Source: Neocallimastix lanati (nom. inval.)
Lineage: Eukaryota; Neocallimastigomycota; Neocallimastigomycetes; Neocallimastigales; Neocallimastigaceae
Reading direction: 5' to 3'
Assembly (NCBI GenBank): GCA_016946835.1
Contig: JACVTC010000037.1
Location: 848,501-912,500 of the forward strand
Length of the DNA stretch: 64,000 nt
The first letter of the stretch is position 1. Every line of letters starts with the position of its first letter. Position numbers and translations under genes: made by a program. Below, piece after piece: positions 1-16,450 of the stretch. The notes beneath the pieces were generated by a model. That model was given only the letters and a program-made list of their open reading frames with translations. It was not told the origin of the DNA and ran no database searches.

Positions 1-85
1 GTTTTAAAGCTTTTTAAATTTTGAAATGGATAAAAAATGTTTTTATGATTTATAAAATAATACTTATTAATCTTATTTAAAAAGC

Positions 86-770
86 ATGTTTGTAAAAATT
101 AAACATATTTATTTTATTATTTTACTTCATAAAACAGGTAGTAATGATAATAAAATCAAGGATATTTATTGGAAAAGAAATATGAAAATCAATTCTATTA
201 AAGCTGAATTCTATGACAAAAACAGATTCGAAGAAACATCAGATTTTATAAAATTCTGTTATGAATATCCTGATCTTTCATATGGTTTCTATTGGCTATT
301 GAGAGCACGAAGCGGATGTAGATTAGATGCTAGAATTGCTAAAGCTGAAAAAATAATAGATCATGATAATAGTAACAGTAATAATAGTAATAGTAATAAT
401 ATTAATAGTAATAATAGTAATAGTAATAATAGTTATAATAATATTAGTAATAGGTATTATTAGAAATGTTAGTAATAATATTGTAAATAATATGTATGTT
501 GATTCTAGTGTATATTCAAAAGTGTTTAATTTCCTTCTTAAGGGAAGAAATATTAATAACAGTATAAGGGAATGGAAGGATCTATTTAAGTGCCAGATGA
601 AATCAAGTGTTAATTCTGATACTCCATTCTTGGTGGTTACTGCGGCTCTTCTTCAATCGATTATACCTATTGCTATTTGCCAGCAATGGTCTTTGTTCAA
701 TAGGTTCAAATCGAATTCTACTACTGCTACTACCAAGAGACCAAGAGCGTCAACGCTTAAGAAACAGTAA
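86..770 (+). pseudogene. Remnant of a non-LTR (LINE-like) retrotransposon ORF, C-terminal tail
   Basis: Two open frames overlap inside an AAT/GTAAT repeat. The first (86-463) carries a block around LLRARSGCRLDARIAKA. The second (363-770) carries blocks around FNFLLKGRNINNSIREWK and PFLVVTAALLQSIIPIA and ends in a Lys/Arg-rich tail at a stop. From memory, the order 'LLRAR-G-, then LL-GR---, then REW---, then PFL--TA-FLQ---PIA' matches the region after the reverse transcriptase domain of LINE ORF2 proteins; this is not a database match. The Cys/His knuckle expected between the two halves is missing, and the AAT expansion and frame change lie there. Composition is visibly richer in G+C than the surroundings, as expected of a transposon insert. 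The 5' part is absent, either 5' truncated or outside the window. Confidence 0.5.
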
Positions 771-790
771 GACGGGCCAGCAGGGCTAGC

Positions 791-2236
<1,446 letters not shown>

Positions 2237-2398
2237 ATGGAAATTCCATCTGCTGCAAATCTATCTGCTTCTCTTATGAATAATAATTTGAATAATCCCA
2301 ATAATTTTAATAATATAGATAATATTATTAGCAATGCACTTAATAACTATAATAATGATAATTTAGAAATTAGAAAAATGGTAAATACTATAAATATA

Positions 2399-2462
<64 letters not shown>

Positions 2463-2759
2463 AGAAGTGTAAATGCCACTTCATATATATACTTTGATAA
2501 AATAGGCAAAATGTGTGTTGATAAAATTACTATAAATTGATATAAAATTAATATATTTTCTTATTATTAATTTAACATTAAATAAATTCGGATTTTTTTC
2601 TTTTTTTTTTCTTTTTTTTTTTTTTTTTTATTTGATATAGTCATTTAAGACATTGGTTCGAGAATATAATAATTTAACAAAAGATGAAAAAATGACATTA
2701 GCTGAAGATGTTTCTGTTATGGTTTTGGAAGAATTAAATTGTCAAGTCAAAGTATATAT

Positions 2760-2852
<93 letters not shown>

Positions 2853-4531
2853 GTATTAATTAATTATAATCAATTATATTAAAATTACTATGAATAAATA
2901 TATATTTAAATCTTTTCTAATGATATCATTTCAATTTTTTATATTTTATAATTATAATGGCTATAATTTTAATAAATACAAATAGATTTATCAAATTGAA
3001 TTACTTGAAAAATTATCTTATGAAATTTATGTTAATGCTTATTCAATATTTACAACAATTATCATTGTATGTAGAGATTTAAATTTCATACCTTAAAAAA
3101 TAATATTCATTACATGAATTTGTAAATTATAATTTTATGATATTTAATTAATATAAAAATTATTATAATTATTGTTATTATTATTTTGACATTTTTATAT
3201 TTTAAAAAAGGTATTGTTTAAAAATGATGATGATGAAATTTTAATAAGAAGAATTTATCATTCTTTACTTAATATAATGCAGGTACATTAAAGTTAAATA
3301 TTTTATTTTCTTTTTATAATATTTAAAATCAATTTGAGTTTTATATAAATAACTATATATATATATATAAAAGAAAAAAAAGAAAAAAGAAAAAAAGATA
3401 ATATTAAATAATAGCTAATAATTATTAATATATATATATTATTAATAAATCATTAATAATAATAAAACACTTAAATGAATGAATGAATAAATAAAACTTT
3501 ATAAATAAAACAATAATATAATAACACAATACTATAATAAAAATAATGATAAATAAAGGTAAAAAAGCATTGTCTTGAAAATACTGATCCATCTATTCAA
3601 TTTAAATTTTTAATCACAATTTTATACCATGCTGAACTTTGTAATAAATATATCACAGCTTACTGTATACAATTGATGGGTCAATTTATATTATTAGAGG
3701 ATATACATAATATTGTTGTGAATCAAAGTGAAAATAATCATAATTATAGAATGACCACTTCATCTTCAACTTCATCTCTCGTTTCAGCAGGTGATTATAA
3801 ATCAAGTAGTAGAAAAAGTTCTCATAATAATGACATGAAGAGATTAGAGGATAATGAAATGAGTGAATCAGCTTCTCGTCAAGATAATAAAAGAAATAGT
3901 AATTTGTATAAGGAAAAAGCTTTCTTTTTAAAGAATCATTTCTCTATTAGAAATATTCAAAAAATTATTGAATACTTTTTAGTTGATGAAGATGAATTAG
4001 TGAGAAAAGCTGCCTTATTAACTTTAATTCATTTACATTCTAATAATATTCAACTTCATATTACTTTATATCGTCAATTAAAAAAATTATTAAAAGATAC
4101 CAATGAAGATGTTAGAATTGCTGCTATGAATGCAATATGGTATTAAATTTTTTTTTTTTTTTCATTACATTCATTATATATATATATATGGATATAATAA
4201 AAATATAATATAACAAAAATTAATAACAATACATATTCATTATTTTATTCAATTGTATTATTATATATGTATTGATATATTATTTTATATTATTTTCATT
4301 AATCAAAACAAGGCTTTTAGTTTCACAGAATGGTGATTATAAAATTATTCCTGAATATGATAATTATCATGGTTTATTAGTCAATGATGCTTTTATGAAA
4401 ATATGTAATATGATTAATGATTCTTCTGTGACTGTTAGAACAAAAGTATTATTATTATTAATTATTAATTATTAATTATTAATTATTATTATTATTATTA
4501 ATTATTATTAATTATTAATTATTAATTATTA

Positions 4532-4571
<40 letters not shown>

Positions 4572-5448
4572 ATTATTATTATGTATTGTTGTTTTAATTG
4601 ATTTAGACATGCGCAATTTTAGGTTCATTTAAAAATGTTCATATTAATTATTTATGTCAGGCATTAACAAAAAAAATTCTTAGTAATTTTAAATATAAGA
4701 AACAAGATCAAAATAGTAGCAGTTCAAGAAACAATAGTTCTCGATCTTCAAAGGTATTATGATTATAATAATAATAATAATAATAAAATTATATAGCGTA
4801 AAAAATTTATAGATTACTCTTTTATATTTCTATAGATTCATATTTCTATAGATTTATATTAACATATATATTTATGTTTAATTTTGTTAAAAATAAACAC
4901 TAAATAATATTAAACATTTACATATATATATACTTATTTAATTTATTAATATAATAATTATTAAATTATTATTATTATATTATTATTATTATTATACATA
5001 TATATATTTATTTTTTTATTAATATATATATATATTTATATAATCAGAAAATTAAAATTCCTTCAGGTGATTTACTTTTAGATAATGAAAAAATTTATCT
5101 TTCTGATGCAAGTGCATGTGGTGCTTTTGTTCATGGTTTAGAAGATGAATATCAAGAAGTTCGTAATGCTGCTTTAGGTAAATATATATTAAAATCTATC
5201 TATTGATCTATCTATCTATTTATCTATTTATTTATTTATATATATCATGTATATTATAAAAGATCGTTATAGTAATAATAATATCTTTGTTTATCATATA
5301 ATAAATAGATTCAATTTGTGAACATTCTTTACAATCACTATTATTTGCTCAAAAAGCTATTGTATTTTTAGTTGGTAAGTGAATATATAATATATACTAA
5401 ATATTGTTATAAATAATTATTTTGTAAAATACTTTTTTAATTAAAAAA

Positions 5449-5479
<31 letters not shown>

Positions 5480-6441
5480 TTTATTTTTATATATAATTTA
5501 TTTCATATATACATATATATATATATATATATTAATTTTAAGATATGTTTAATGATGAAATTTTTGAAATTCGTCTTCAGGCTATTCATATTTTACATAA
5601 AATTGCTTCAAAACATGTCATTCGTTTAAGTCAAGATCAATTACAAAATGTTTTAAGTTCCTTACAAGATGCTAGTAGTATTTCACGTTTTGCAGCTCAT
5701 AAAATGTTAAGGTTTGGATAAATATAACAATATTCAAAAAAAAAAAAAAAAAAAAAAAAGAAGATTTTAAGATTTATAAAATTTTTTTGATTATTATATA
5801 CAATTATATTATTATACATATATATAAATTTATTTATATCAAATTCAATGAATTAAATATAAATATATATATATATATATATGTATATGTATATATATGT
5901 ATTAATTATTTTTGATGATATATATATATATATTCATTATTATTATTATTATTATATATTATTGTTTTTTAATTTTTTATAATTTTTATTATGTATATCA
6001 TTTTTTTCTTTTGAAAGTGCTTTATATGTTGTTAACTCTGAATGTGCTAAAATATTAATTAAAGCCTTATTAAATGATATAACGGCCTATAAAGAAGATC
6101 AAGAATCAGTTTATAATTGCTTTAAGCATATTGGTTTAAAGCATGCTGATTTTATTGGTAAAATATATTGATGAATTAGTATAATTCAAATAATTTTATT
6201 ATTTATTATACTTATTCTTATTCTTATTCTTATATATTATATATTATATATTATTATTATTATTTATTATTATTTATTATTTATTATTATTATTCTTATT
6301 GTTATTTTATTATTATTTTATTAATTTAATATTTTCTATAAAATACTAATAACTAGAAAATTTAATTCCTGTTCTCTTAAAGATAGAAAAACCATTTTTA
6401 CCTCAAGAACAAGTTTCTGATGATCCTATTCGTATGTTTTA

Positions 6442-6507
<66 letters not shown>

Positions 6508-7482
6508 TTTACTACTATTATTATTATCAATCAATAATTTTTATTATTAATAATTATTATTTTTTTATAAAAAAGAGTATTTATTTTAATTTTAATCATA
6601 TATATTAATTAATTAATTAATTATTATTATAAATAAATAATTTTTATTAATAATTATTATTTTTATTTTCAAAAAAAGAGTATTTAATATTAATCATAAA
6701 AATATTAATTAATTAATTAATTAATTAATTATTATTATTATTATATTTTAGATATTGGACATATCATTTTAATTTACAATGCTGCTTCAATTAAACCAAA
6801 AATTTTATATCAAGTCCCAGAATACACTTTTAAACAATATTATTATTTAAGAGATGTATATCCTGATTGTTTCCCAATATTAACGGTTTGTTTAAATAAA
6901 ATTATTATTATTATTACCGTTATTTTAATTTTTTTATCATTTAACTATAGTTTATGTAATATTTAATTATTAATGTTTAAAAAAAAAAAAAATTATCATT
7001 ATTATACATTTATAGATTCCAAAATCAGTGTATCCAAATAATATATATACATCATCTACTACAAATGAAAACATAAGTAATGATAATAAAACATATTAAA
7101 ATAAATTATAACAATATAAAAATTAATCTTAATATTCTTTTAAATAATACTTTATGAAATTAAATTCATTTTATTCATTATCATTATTATTAATAATAAT
7201 AATATATATATATATATTTGTTTTATTTCATTTCATTTCATTTATATATATATTAGATACACAATTAATTGATGATTTATTGAATGATGTTATTTTATCC
7301 ACACAATCTATTAAAAATCAAGTAGATAATGGAAGATATCAACATGCTCTTGATATCATTAAAGATTGTAAAAGTAAATTGTTTTATATTAAGAAAACAA
7401 AAGATTCTTTAAGTGAAAAGGTAGAATTAATATCTCAATATTTATCTTGTTGTAAAATCGTTATTGAAGTAAGTTATATATA

Positions 7483-7524
<42 letters not shown>

Positions 7525-7847
7525 TTTATATTTATATTTTTTTTTTAATTTTTATTATTTTTGCTAACTTTATTTACTAACTTATTTTTATAATATCATA
7601 TATTTAATTATATCATATTTTAATTTATATTTACTTAGATTTTGAAAAATTATAAAACTCATTCTACAAATATAGAATACTTTGCTTCTCTTTTACAATT
7701 AACTTATCAAATGCAATATACTTTTATGGGTGTTCAGTCTTGTCTTTTACCTCAATTGGAGGCATTTAGAGTACTTTCTCATTTATTACTTATATCACAG
7801 TATTTAAAAACTTCTAATGGGTAAAAAAAAATAATATTTTTTTAATT

Positions 7848-7889
<42 letters not shown>

Positions 7890-8202
7890 TTTAATATTTA
7901 TTGTTTATGTATATATATATATATATTTATTTATTTATATATAAACATTTAATATTAATTATTATTTATTTTATTTTAAAATGAAATAATATAAACTATC
8001 TAGAAAATGTACAGTTGAAATTCTAAATATGTCGACTTTATTTATTGAGAGAATTCAAAAATTAAAAGTGTAAGAAAAAAAAAAAAAAAAAAAATTAATT
8101 ATATATTTATTTTATTTTTATTCATTATAGGTTTTATATGCTATTAATATTATTATTAATTACCAATTAATGAATACTTTTATTTTAATGCTAAATATAT
8201 TA

Positions 8203-8248
<46 letters not shown>

Positions 8249-8480
8249 TTATTATTATTATAATAATTATTATTATAATTCTACTATATAGTTTACTAAA
8301 AGCAAATGATTTTGATTTAACAGAAATTAAAATATTTGATATTGAAAATTTAATACAAGATTTAATTACAAATAAATATATTGATGTTATTTCATTTTTA
8401 ATGAAAGTTGAAGTAAGTATATATATATTTAATTTTTTTTTTTATTTTGTTAATTTTTTATTTTCATTAGATATTGTATA

Positions 8481-8517
<37 letters not shown>

Positions 8518-9077
8518 TATTATTATTATTATTATTTTTTTTTTTATATTATTTGTAAATTTGTTTTAATTATATATATATTTATATAAATATATTTATC
8601 TTATTATTATTATTATTATATATAAATATATTTCTAGAAAACCATTGGTTCTTATATTTTACCATCGTTTAATATTACTAATAATATTAAAAAAACAAAA
8701 GTTTCCATAAGTTCTACAATAGATGCAAAAGAAATTAAATTTAGTGCCGAGATGCCTTATCATATTGATATTAAGGCCAACATTAAAAATGTTACCGATC
8801 CAACCAATCTTTTAATTGAAGTCATCATGCCTAATCAAGCTAAATATTTCTATAATCCATTAATTCATCATTTTAAACCTTCTGGCCCTTACAGTTATAA
8901 ATTAAATTCATTTATCGTATTAGAAGAAAATGCTTGGTCAGGTAAAAAAAAAAAAAAAAAATTAATAATGATAATCGTAATAAATTATATACATATATAT
9001 ATATTTATATTTATATAATATATATAAATATATAATTGTTTTTTATTATTAAAAAATTTTTTTATTACATATATAAA

Positions 9078-9117
<40 letters not shown>

Positions 9118-9361
9118 TAATTAATTAATTAATTAATATTAACTTAAAAAAAAAATTGTTATTTAATATTTATTTCAAGATTATGCCAATATTGAAATTC
9201 ATATTACCTATGAATTCCAACCTCAATTTGATACGGTTGATAAATATTTATTGAATTATAGTGAAATTACAAGTGCTAATATTACAAATAATACATCTTG
9301 TAAAGTAAGATTAACTGAAGTTCCATTAGTTCTTTCTATATATCCAGAAGTGATTAAATAA
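2237..9361 (+). CDS. INTS4: Integrator complex subunit 4 (INTS4), 20 exons
   Basis: HEAT-repeat scaffold that, with INTS9 and INTS11, forms the cleavage module of the nuclear Integrator complex, which processes snRNA 3' ends and attenuates RNA polymerase II. Exons: 2237-2380, 2641-2751, 2986-3066, 3211-3282, 3559-4139, 4313-4445, 4607-4753, 5048-5177, 5309-5374, 5543-5711, 6018-6157, 6357-6431, 6752-6885, 7016-7076, 7257-7468, 7639-7820, 8004-8069, 8292-8412, 8638-8941, 9180-9361. All junctions are GT-AG and in phase, giving about 1036 aa against about 960 in animals. Diagnostic blocks are DASACGAFVHGLEDE, FLVDMFNDEI-E-RLQAIH and YYYLRDVYPDCFPIL; HEAT helices fill the first two thirds and a beta-rich C-terminal domain follows. 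Exon 5 has a Ser-rich, non-conserved insert. Introns are packed with ATT, TA and poly-T runs. I am sure of the family; a few splice sites could shift. Confidence 0.93.
6440..6510. repeat. (ATT)n microsatellite inside an INTS4 intron
   Basis: Near-pure ATT run in the intron between exons 12 and 13. Similar ATT runs lie in the introns at 4446-4600, 8206-8250 and 9078-9115, giving the gene a run of repeat-filled introns. Confidence 0.9.
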
Positions 9362-9504
9362 AATTAAATTCAATTGAATTTTTATAATTTTTATTTTTAC
9401 TTTTTTTATTTTATTTTTATTTTATTTTTATTTTTGTTTTTTTTTTTTTTATATTTATTATCTTTCATTTTTCATTTTCATTTTCATTTTTATTTTTATT
9501 TTAT

Positions 9505-9549
<45 letters not shown>

Positions 9550-10882
9550 TTATTCCTAATTTATTATAATAATATAAATTAAATATACACACATATATAT
9601 ATTTTGAATTCATTATAAATGAAATTATATTATACTTAAAGAAAAAGTTTTTTTTTATATAAATAAAATAAAAAAAATAAAAAAAGAAAAAAACATTTTT
9701 TAATAATTTTCATGTAAATTTTAAATATATAATTAACAACAACAATAATAATACATAATAATTAGTAAATGTAATTATTTTTAATTTTATAATTGATAGC
9801 AATAAAAATTGTTATAATAAATTATTAATAAAAAATGAATATTAAAAATAAAAAAATTACATAACAAAAAGTTGTACTTTTCTATCTTTTTTTTTTTCTT
9901 TTTTTTTTTTTAATAAATATTTTTTATTTCATATATTATGTTATTATTTTTTTTATTATTAAAAAAAGAAAAGATAAATAAATAAATAAATAAATATTAT
10001 GTAGAATACATGTAATTTAAAAATATATTATAATTAATTTATAATATATTAATTAATTAAAATTTTTAAATACTATAAAAAAAAATAAAATAAAGAAAAT
10101 TAATTTAATTTATTTCAATAATTTTATTTTTTAATTTTATAATATTTTTTTTTTCCATTTTAAAAGATTTTATTAAAAAATATACATATTTTTTTTTATT
10201 TTTATTTCTTTTTTTAAAGTAAAATTATGTTAATATAATTTAAATCAATATGATAAAAAAAATAAAACATTAAAAAAAGTAAAATAAAGGAAATACCAAT
10301 ATTATTTTTTCTAAAAAAATAAAATAACAAAAAAAAAAAAAAAGATAAAACAAATTAAATAATTCATTTAATAATAAAAGAAAAAGTTATTTTTTGTAAA
10401 AAAAAAAAAAAACTAATTTAACATTTTTTAAAATCCAATAATCCATAAAAAAATAAAACTTGAAATATTAATATAGATATATTTTTATATATTATTTAAT
10501 TTATTTTTAATTTTTTATTTATTTTTTTTTCTTGTCAATTTATTTATTTATTTACTTATTATTCTAATAAAAATATATTATGTATAAGCCAATTCAATTG
10601 CATATATCATTTGAACTATTCTTATTTTATTTTTTTCAACCTTTTTAACATAAATTTCTTTTATTTTAATTTATAATATACCAAATTTTAGAATTTATAT
10701 ATATACATTTATTTTTTTTTTAATATCATAATAAATATATAAAATTTAAATAAGATATATATATATATATTTTTTTATTTCATACCCATATTTAATATTT
10801 ATTTTTAATTTTATAAACAAGTACAACTATTACATTCAATGTTAATATAATTAAAAAATATAAAAAGAATAAAATTCTAAAA
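9362..10882. other. AT-rich intergenic DNA between INTS4 and MUS81
   Basis: Homopolymers and short AT repeats only (for example poly-T at 9508-9547 and an AAAT run near 9977). No gene, RNA or element is recognised. Confidence 0.6.
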
Positions 10883-13355
10883 ATGATTACTTCATCTGAA
10901 AATAATAATAATAATGATATTAATGATAATGACAATCAAATCAATAATACTTCAGATAAAAAAATACCGACTTTATTATCTTTAGCTAAAATTTGGGTAA
11001 ATAATTATAATTATTTAAAAAAAAAAAAAAAAAAAAAAAATCAATAAAAAATGATAGACATTTCTTATTAAAATCATTTTATTATTATTTGAACTTAAAA
11101 AACTTTGACATTATAAATTAACATAAAAAAAAAAAAAAAAAAAAAGTTGACAGAATGGACAGAATTAGAGAAAAAAAGAAGAATTGGAGCGAATTTATCA
11201 CGATTATATTTTACTTTTGCAAAGGTAATTAATAATTTTAATATTTTTTTATCATTATTGCTTTTTTTTATTATTATTATTTTTTTTTTTATTTTCGTAT
11301 AAAAAAAAAGTGTTTTAATTTTTATAAATTAATAATATTTTATAATAAATATAAAGGCATTAGAATCAGTTAGAAATAGTAAAGATGAAGATATTAAAAC
11401 CCTTAAAGATTTAGGTAAATTAAAAGGCATTGGTAATTTTATATTAGGAAAAATTACTAAAAGGTTAGAAGAATATCAGTCCAAGACGGGCCAAATTATT
11501 ATAGAAAATTTAGAAGTTAATATATCAGTAAATAAACCTAAAAATAATAATAATAATAATAATAATAATAAACCTAAAAGAAAAGGTATTTTTTTTTTAA
11601 ATATTTTGTTAAAACAAAAAAAAAAAAAAAAAAAAAAAAAATAAAAAATAAAAACATATATTTAAATTATTAAAGGACATTTTATATATATTTATATATA
11701 TATCCTTAATAACAAATTATCATGTATATAATTTTTATTTAATTTATAAAATTTTTAATCAAATTCGAAATTCTTTTTTTTCTTTTTTCTTTTTTTTTTT
11801 TTTTTTTTTTATAAATAATAACATTATTATATTTATTTAAACTTATTTATTTAACTATTATTATTATTATTATTATTATTTTCAATACTATTATATATAA
11901 CTGATATTTAAATGTATAAATTCTATATTATATTAAATGAAAATTATCATTATAAAAAATTTAATTTTAAAATTTTTAATTATTAAAAAAAATTTTATGT
12001 CCTTATTTCATTTCGTTTATGCAAATAATTTCATTAATTCTTACAAATAATATTCAAAAATAGTAAAGAAAAAGAAAGAATATGTACCAGCATTTCGATC
12101 TGGTTCATATGCTATATTAGTTGCATTATATGATTATACTTCAAGTAGTTCTAAAAGTGATTCTATGCTGGAACCTTTTTTAACGAAAGCCGAAATTATA
12201 CGGTATGGTCAGCCTTATTGTTCAAGTTCATTTACAGTTCCTGTTAATGGTACACATTTTACGGCATGGAGTTCAATGAAAGAATTAATTCGTCGTGAAT
12301 TGGTTGGTAAGATGGGTTCTCCACCAAAATATTTTTTAACTGATGAAGGCGTAGAATTAGCCAAAAGATTAGTAGAAGTTACAGATAAATTAAATCCATT
12401 AAATACCAGTGAAGTCATAAATGAAAATCGTATACTAAAATTAAATCCAAAGAAAGATAATAAGAAGGAAAATAATGATGAGGATAATAATAATCCTAAT
12501 AAAAATAATAATAATGATAATATTAATAGCGATAATAACAATAATAATTCTAAAGAAGGTGAAAATATTAATAATAAGAATGATGACAATATTCAAAATA
12601 ATAACAATCATGATCCAAACATTGATAGTCAAAAAATTTTGGGATCTTTAAATGAATTAGAAAAGAAAATTAATGATTTAAATCAAACTAATTTACTTAG
12701 TGAAATAGCAAAAAATTTAACACTTTTAAATCAAAATATTGAACAAAATAATCTTTTATTACAAGAATCTGAAAAAGAATTTTCAATTAGCTATCAAAAA
12801 CAAACCAATGAATTAATGAGTGAAACAAGACGTTCTATAAATAAACTTTTACATAATACCCAGGCTACGTTGAAATCTAATGGATTAATAACAGATTTTC
12901 CTTCATCATCATTGCATTCTAAACCAATTTTTTTTGGAAAAAATCAAAATCAAAATCATAATATTAATATTCCTAAGAATACTATCTCTTCCTCGAAATA
13001 TTTTATTAATGATGATGATGATTTAAATGAAAATGATAAATTAAATTCAAATAATAATGTGTTTTTAAATTATTTAAATGAAAAATATACCTATGTTCAA
13101 ACTAATGGAAAATCTATGAACTATCTAAATACCCATCAAAATCTTGTCTCAAAAAATAAAACATCATCATCTACGAAAACTATAAAAAAATCAAAAAAAT
13201 CCAATGCACGTCAAAATGGTGATGAAGCATCTACTTCTTCTTTCTCTTCTACTTATCATTCAAAATCATCTAAGATGTACAAGTCTGTAACTAAGCCATT
13301 TCTTTCTTCAAATAATAAAAAATCAAAATCAAAAGAAAAAGAAAAAGTGAATAAT

Positions 13356-13415
<60 letters not shown>

Positions 13416-16400
13416 AATAATAATGATAATAATAATAATAATAATGAAGATGATAATAATAATAAAAATGATAATAATAATGGCAATAGTAATTCAAAAA
13501 TGGATATAGATTCATTTCAGTTTTTCTATCTTAATGATGAAGATGATTCAGTATATAATAAGGATTCAGCATCAAAAAAATATGGTAAATTTATATATAT
13601 TCAAGAAAAATATTTATAATATTTATTATAATATTTTTATTAATGAATGGAAAATGATTTAATTTTATTTTCGTATTTATTTAACTATATGAATATATAA
13701 ATATATACAAGTTAACTTATATTAATATATATTAACTTTTATTTTATTTTTTTTTATATTATATTTTTTTTTTATTATTTATTTTTTCTTTTTCTTATAT
13801 TATTATTACATATATATATATTATTATTACATATATATATTGTTATCTATGTATATATATTTATTATTATTATCATCATATATATAATTATTATTATTAT
13901 ATATATATATATATTTTATATGTGACCATTATTATTGTATTTTCGAATTTATAAATAGAAAATAATCAATATTATTATAAAGTTTATTATCCAAAAAAAT
14001 TTAAAAATGACCCCTATACAAAATATATAATAAATAAAATATCTTTTGGAGGTTATATTATTGGATTTATGGAAGATACTTATGCATTGTTACGAGCAAC
14101 AGGTTTTGATAATGAGACAGAAAATTCTAATAAAAAGAAAGCTAAGCAATCAAAAAATGAAATTGATATGGATCGAGATATGGATATTTCAAATACAGTT
14201 ACAAGTTCAAATCATCAAAAAGAAAAATTAGATTCAAAAAATAAAGATATTAATCATTATGAACCTCAACAACCTATGTCCTTAAAAATTAGCTCATTTT
14301 CAGAAAATGATAAATCTTTTAGTAAATCTAATATTTATCCAAATATTCATTCTTCTTCTATTAATTTTGATTTATTTGATAAAAATGCTGATGAAAAAGA
14401 TGGAAATAAAAATCAAGATAGTTATGTATTATTTGATAAAGAAAACCAAACTAAGAATTTTGATCCCAAAATTTCAAATGCTTCAATTTCTAATATTTTT
14501 GAAAGCTCAAGAAATGATATTGATTCTTTTCAAGAATCAAAATTTGATTTTGGTAATGAGACATCATCTCTCGTCATTAATACTAAAAATAATAATAAAA
14601 CATTTGATAATTCAATTGATTCAACTGCTAATCAGGTAAATCAACTCAATAATGATAATATCACTAATAAATATACCAAAGAAATACCCAATAATCATTC
14701 TAATAGAATAGATAATCATGAATCACAGAAACCATTAGATAAGGAAAATAAAGAATCTGATAATTCCATCAGTAATTTAGATTCTCTTGATAAAAAGGAA
14801 GTCAATCATGATTTAAACTTTAGTCCGAATGCCAATAATAATCAAAATGAAAATCATATTAATCAGCCTTTCATTTTAATTTCACCAACAAAACCAGTAA
14901 TTTTGGATAATAATAATAATAATAATAATAAAAGTAATATTAATAGTAATAATAATAATAATGGTAGTAATAAAAAGAAAACTAAATACACTTTCAATAG
15001 TGAGCGACTCTTTGATGAAATTAGAGATTTGTCATTTTGTAGTAATTATAGTGTAATAGAAATTTCTGATCAAAGTATTCATGTAGATCAATCTTTTGAT
15101 AAAAATGGAAAAATTGAAAAGAACGGAAATGAAAATGAAAATGAAAATGAAAATGAAAATGAAAATGAAAATGAAAATGAAAATGAAAATGAAAATGAAA
15201 ATGAAAATGAAAATGAAAATGAAAATGAAAATGAAAATGAAAATGAAAATGAAAATGAAAATGAAAATGAAAATGAAAATAAAAATAAAAATAAAAATAA
15301 AAGTAAAAATGAAAATGATAATGAAATTGAAAAAAATGAATCAGAACAAGAAAAAAAGTTAGAAAAAAAAGAAAATGAATCTAATAAAAATAATTATTGT
15401 GTTTATGATATGAGTATGACACCAATATTAACACCTGAAGTTAGAAAAGAAATAGAAAACACACACTCAGGAGATGAAGAAGAAAATAAAAAATCTAATA
15501 CATGTTCACTATTAGCAAGTAGGATCCTTCATACTATTAATAAAGTAGCTCTTTCACCAATTAAAAGATACCCCAGAGTTATTAATTTAGATAGTAGTAG
15601 TAGTGAAGATGAATCAATAAGTAATTATATATCGTATTCAAAATTTAAAAAAAATAAAAAAAATTCAGTAAATCTTCGTCCATTGACTCGATCAAGATCA
15701 ATTCCTTTAGATACTATCGTCATTGATGAAGATTCAATGGAAATAGATAAAATAGATAATAATAATAATAACAATAATAATAACAACAACAACGATAATA
15801 ATAATAATAATAATCCATTAACTTCTCCCCCACCCATACCAGGATATTGTTTTGATGAATTTAATTCATCAACACCGATTAAAACTAGTTTAGAAACAAA
15901 TGAAAATAATTCAAATGAATATAAGGAAAACAATAAAAAACTATTAAATCAACAATTAGAAGACAAAATAAAAAATTTAAAACGTCTTTTTAATGATAAT
16001 TTATCTTCTCCATTAAAAGATAAAAGTTTCGAAAAAGAAATTTCTCCTGAATTAAGTAATAAATTTAATTCATCAAATAGTCCTATATTATCTAATAATC
16101 ATGCTAGCTTGGAAATAAGTTTTGTTGATTTTGCTGAAATTAATAACAATCCTATAGATATAATTCAACTAGAGGAATTAAATCAAAATACTAATAATGA
16201 TAAAAAGGATAAAAATGATGGTAATTTCTTAAACAAATTTAATGAGAATTTAGATTTAAATGAGGAAAAAAAATTGGATGGAAAAGAAAACAATAATAAA
16301 ATAAATAGTGAAAAAAATGAAAATGATGATCAAGTTAATGATCAAGATAATGATCAAAATAATGATCAAAATAAGAGTGAAGATAATGATCAAAATATTG

Positions 16401-16417
16401 AAAATAAAAATAAAAGT

Positions 16418-16450
<33 letters not shown>

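Noticed and set aside
701-720. GGTTCAAATC, resembling a tRNA B box
   Set aside because: No A box or clover-leaf upstream; it lies within the LINE-like coding remnant.
8132-8290. A possible extra INTS4 exon after the AG at 8132 (open frame from VLYAINIIINY)
   Set aside because: It has no GT donor before the next exon, and joining exon 8004-8069 directly to 8292 restores phase and family sequence.
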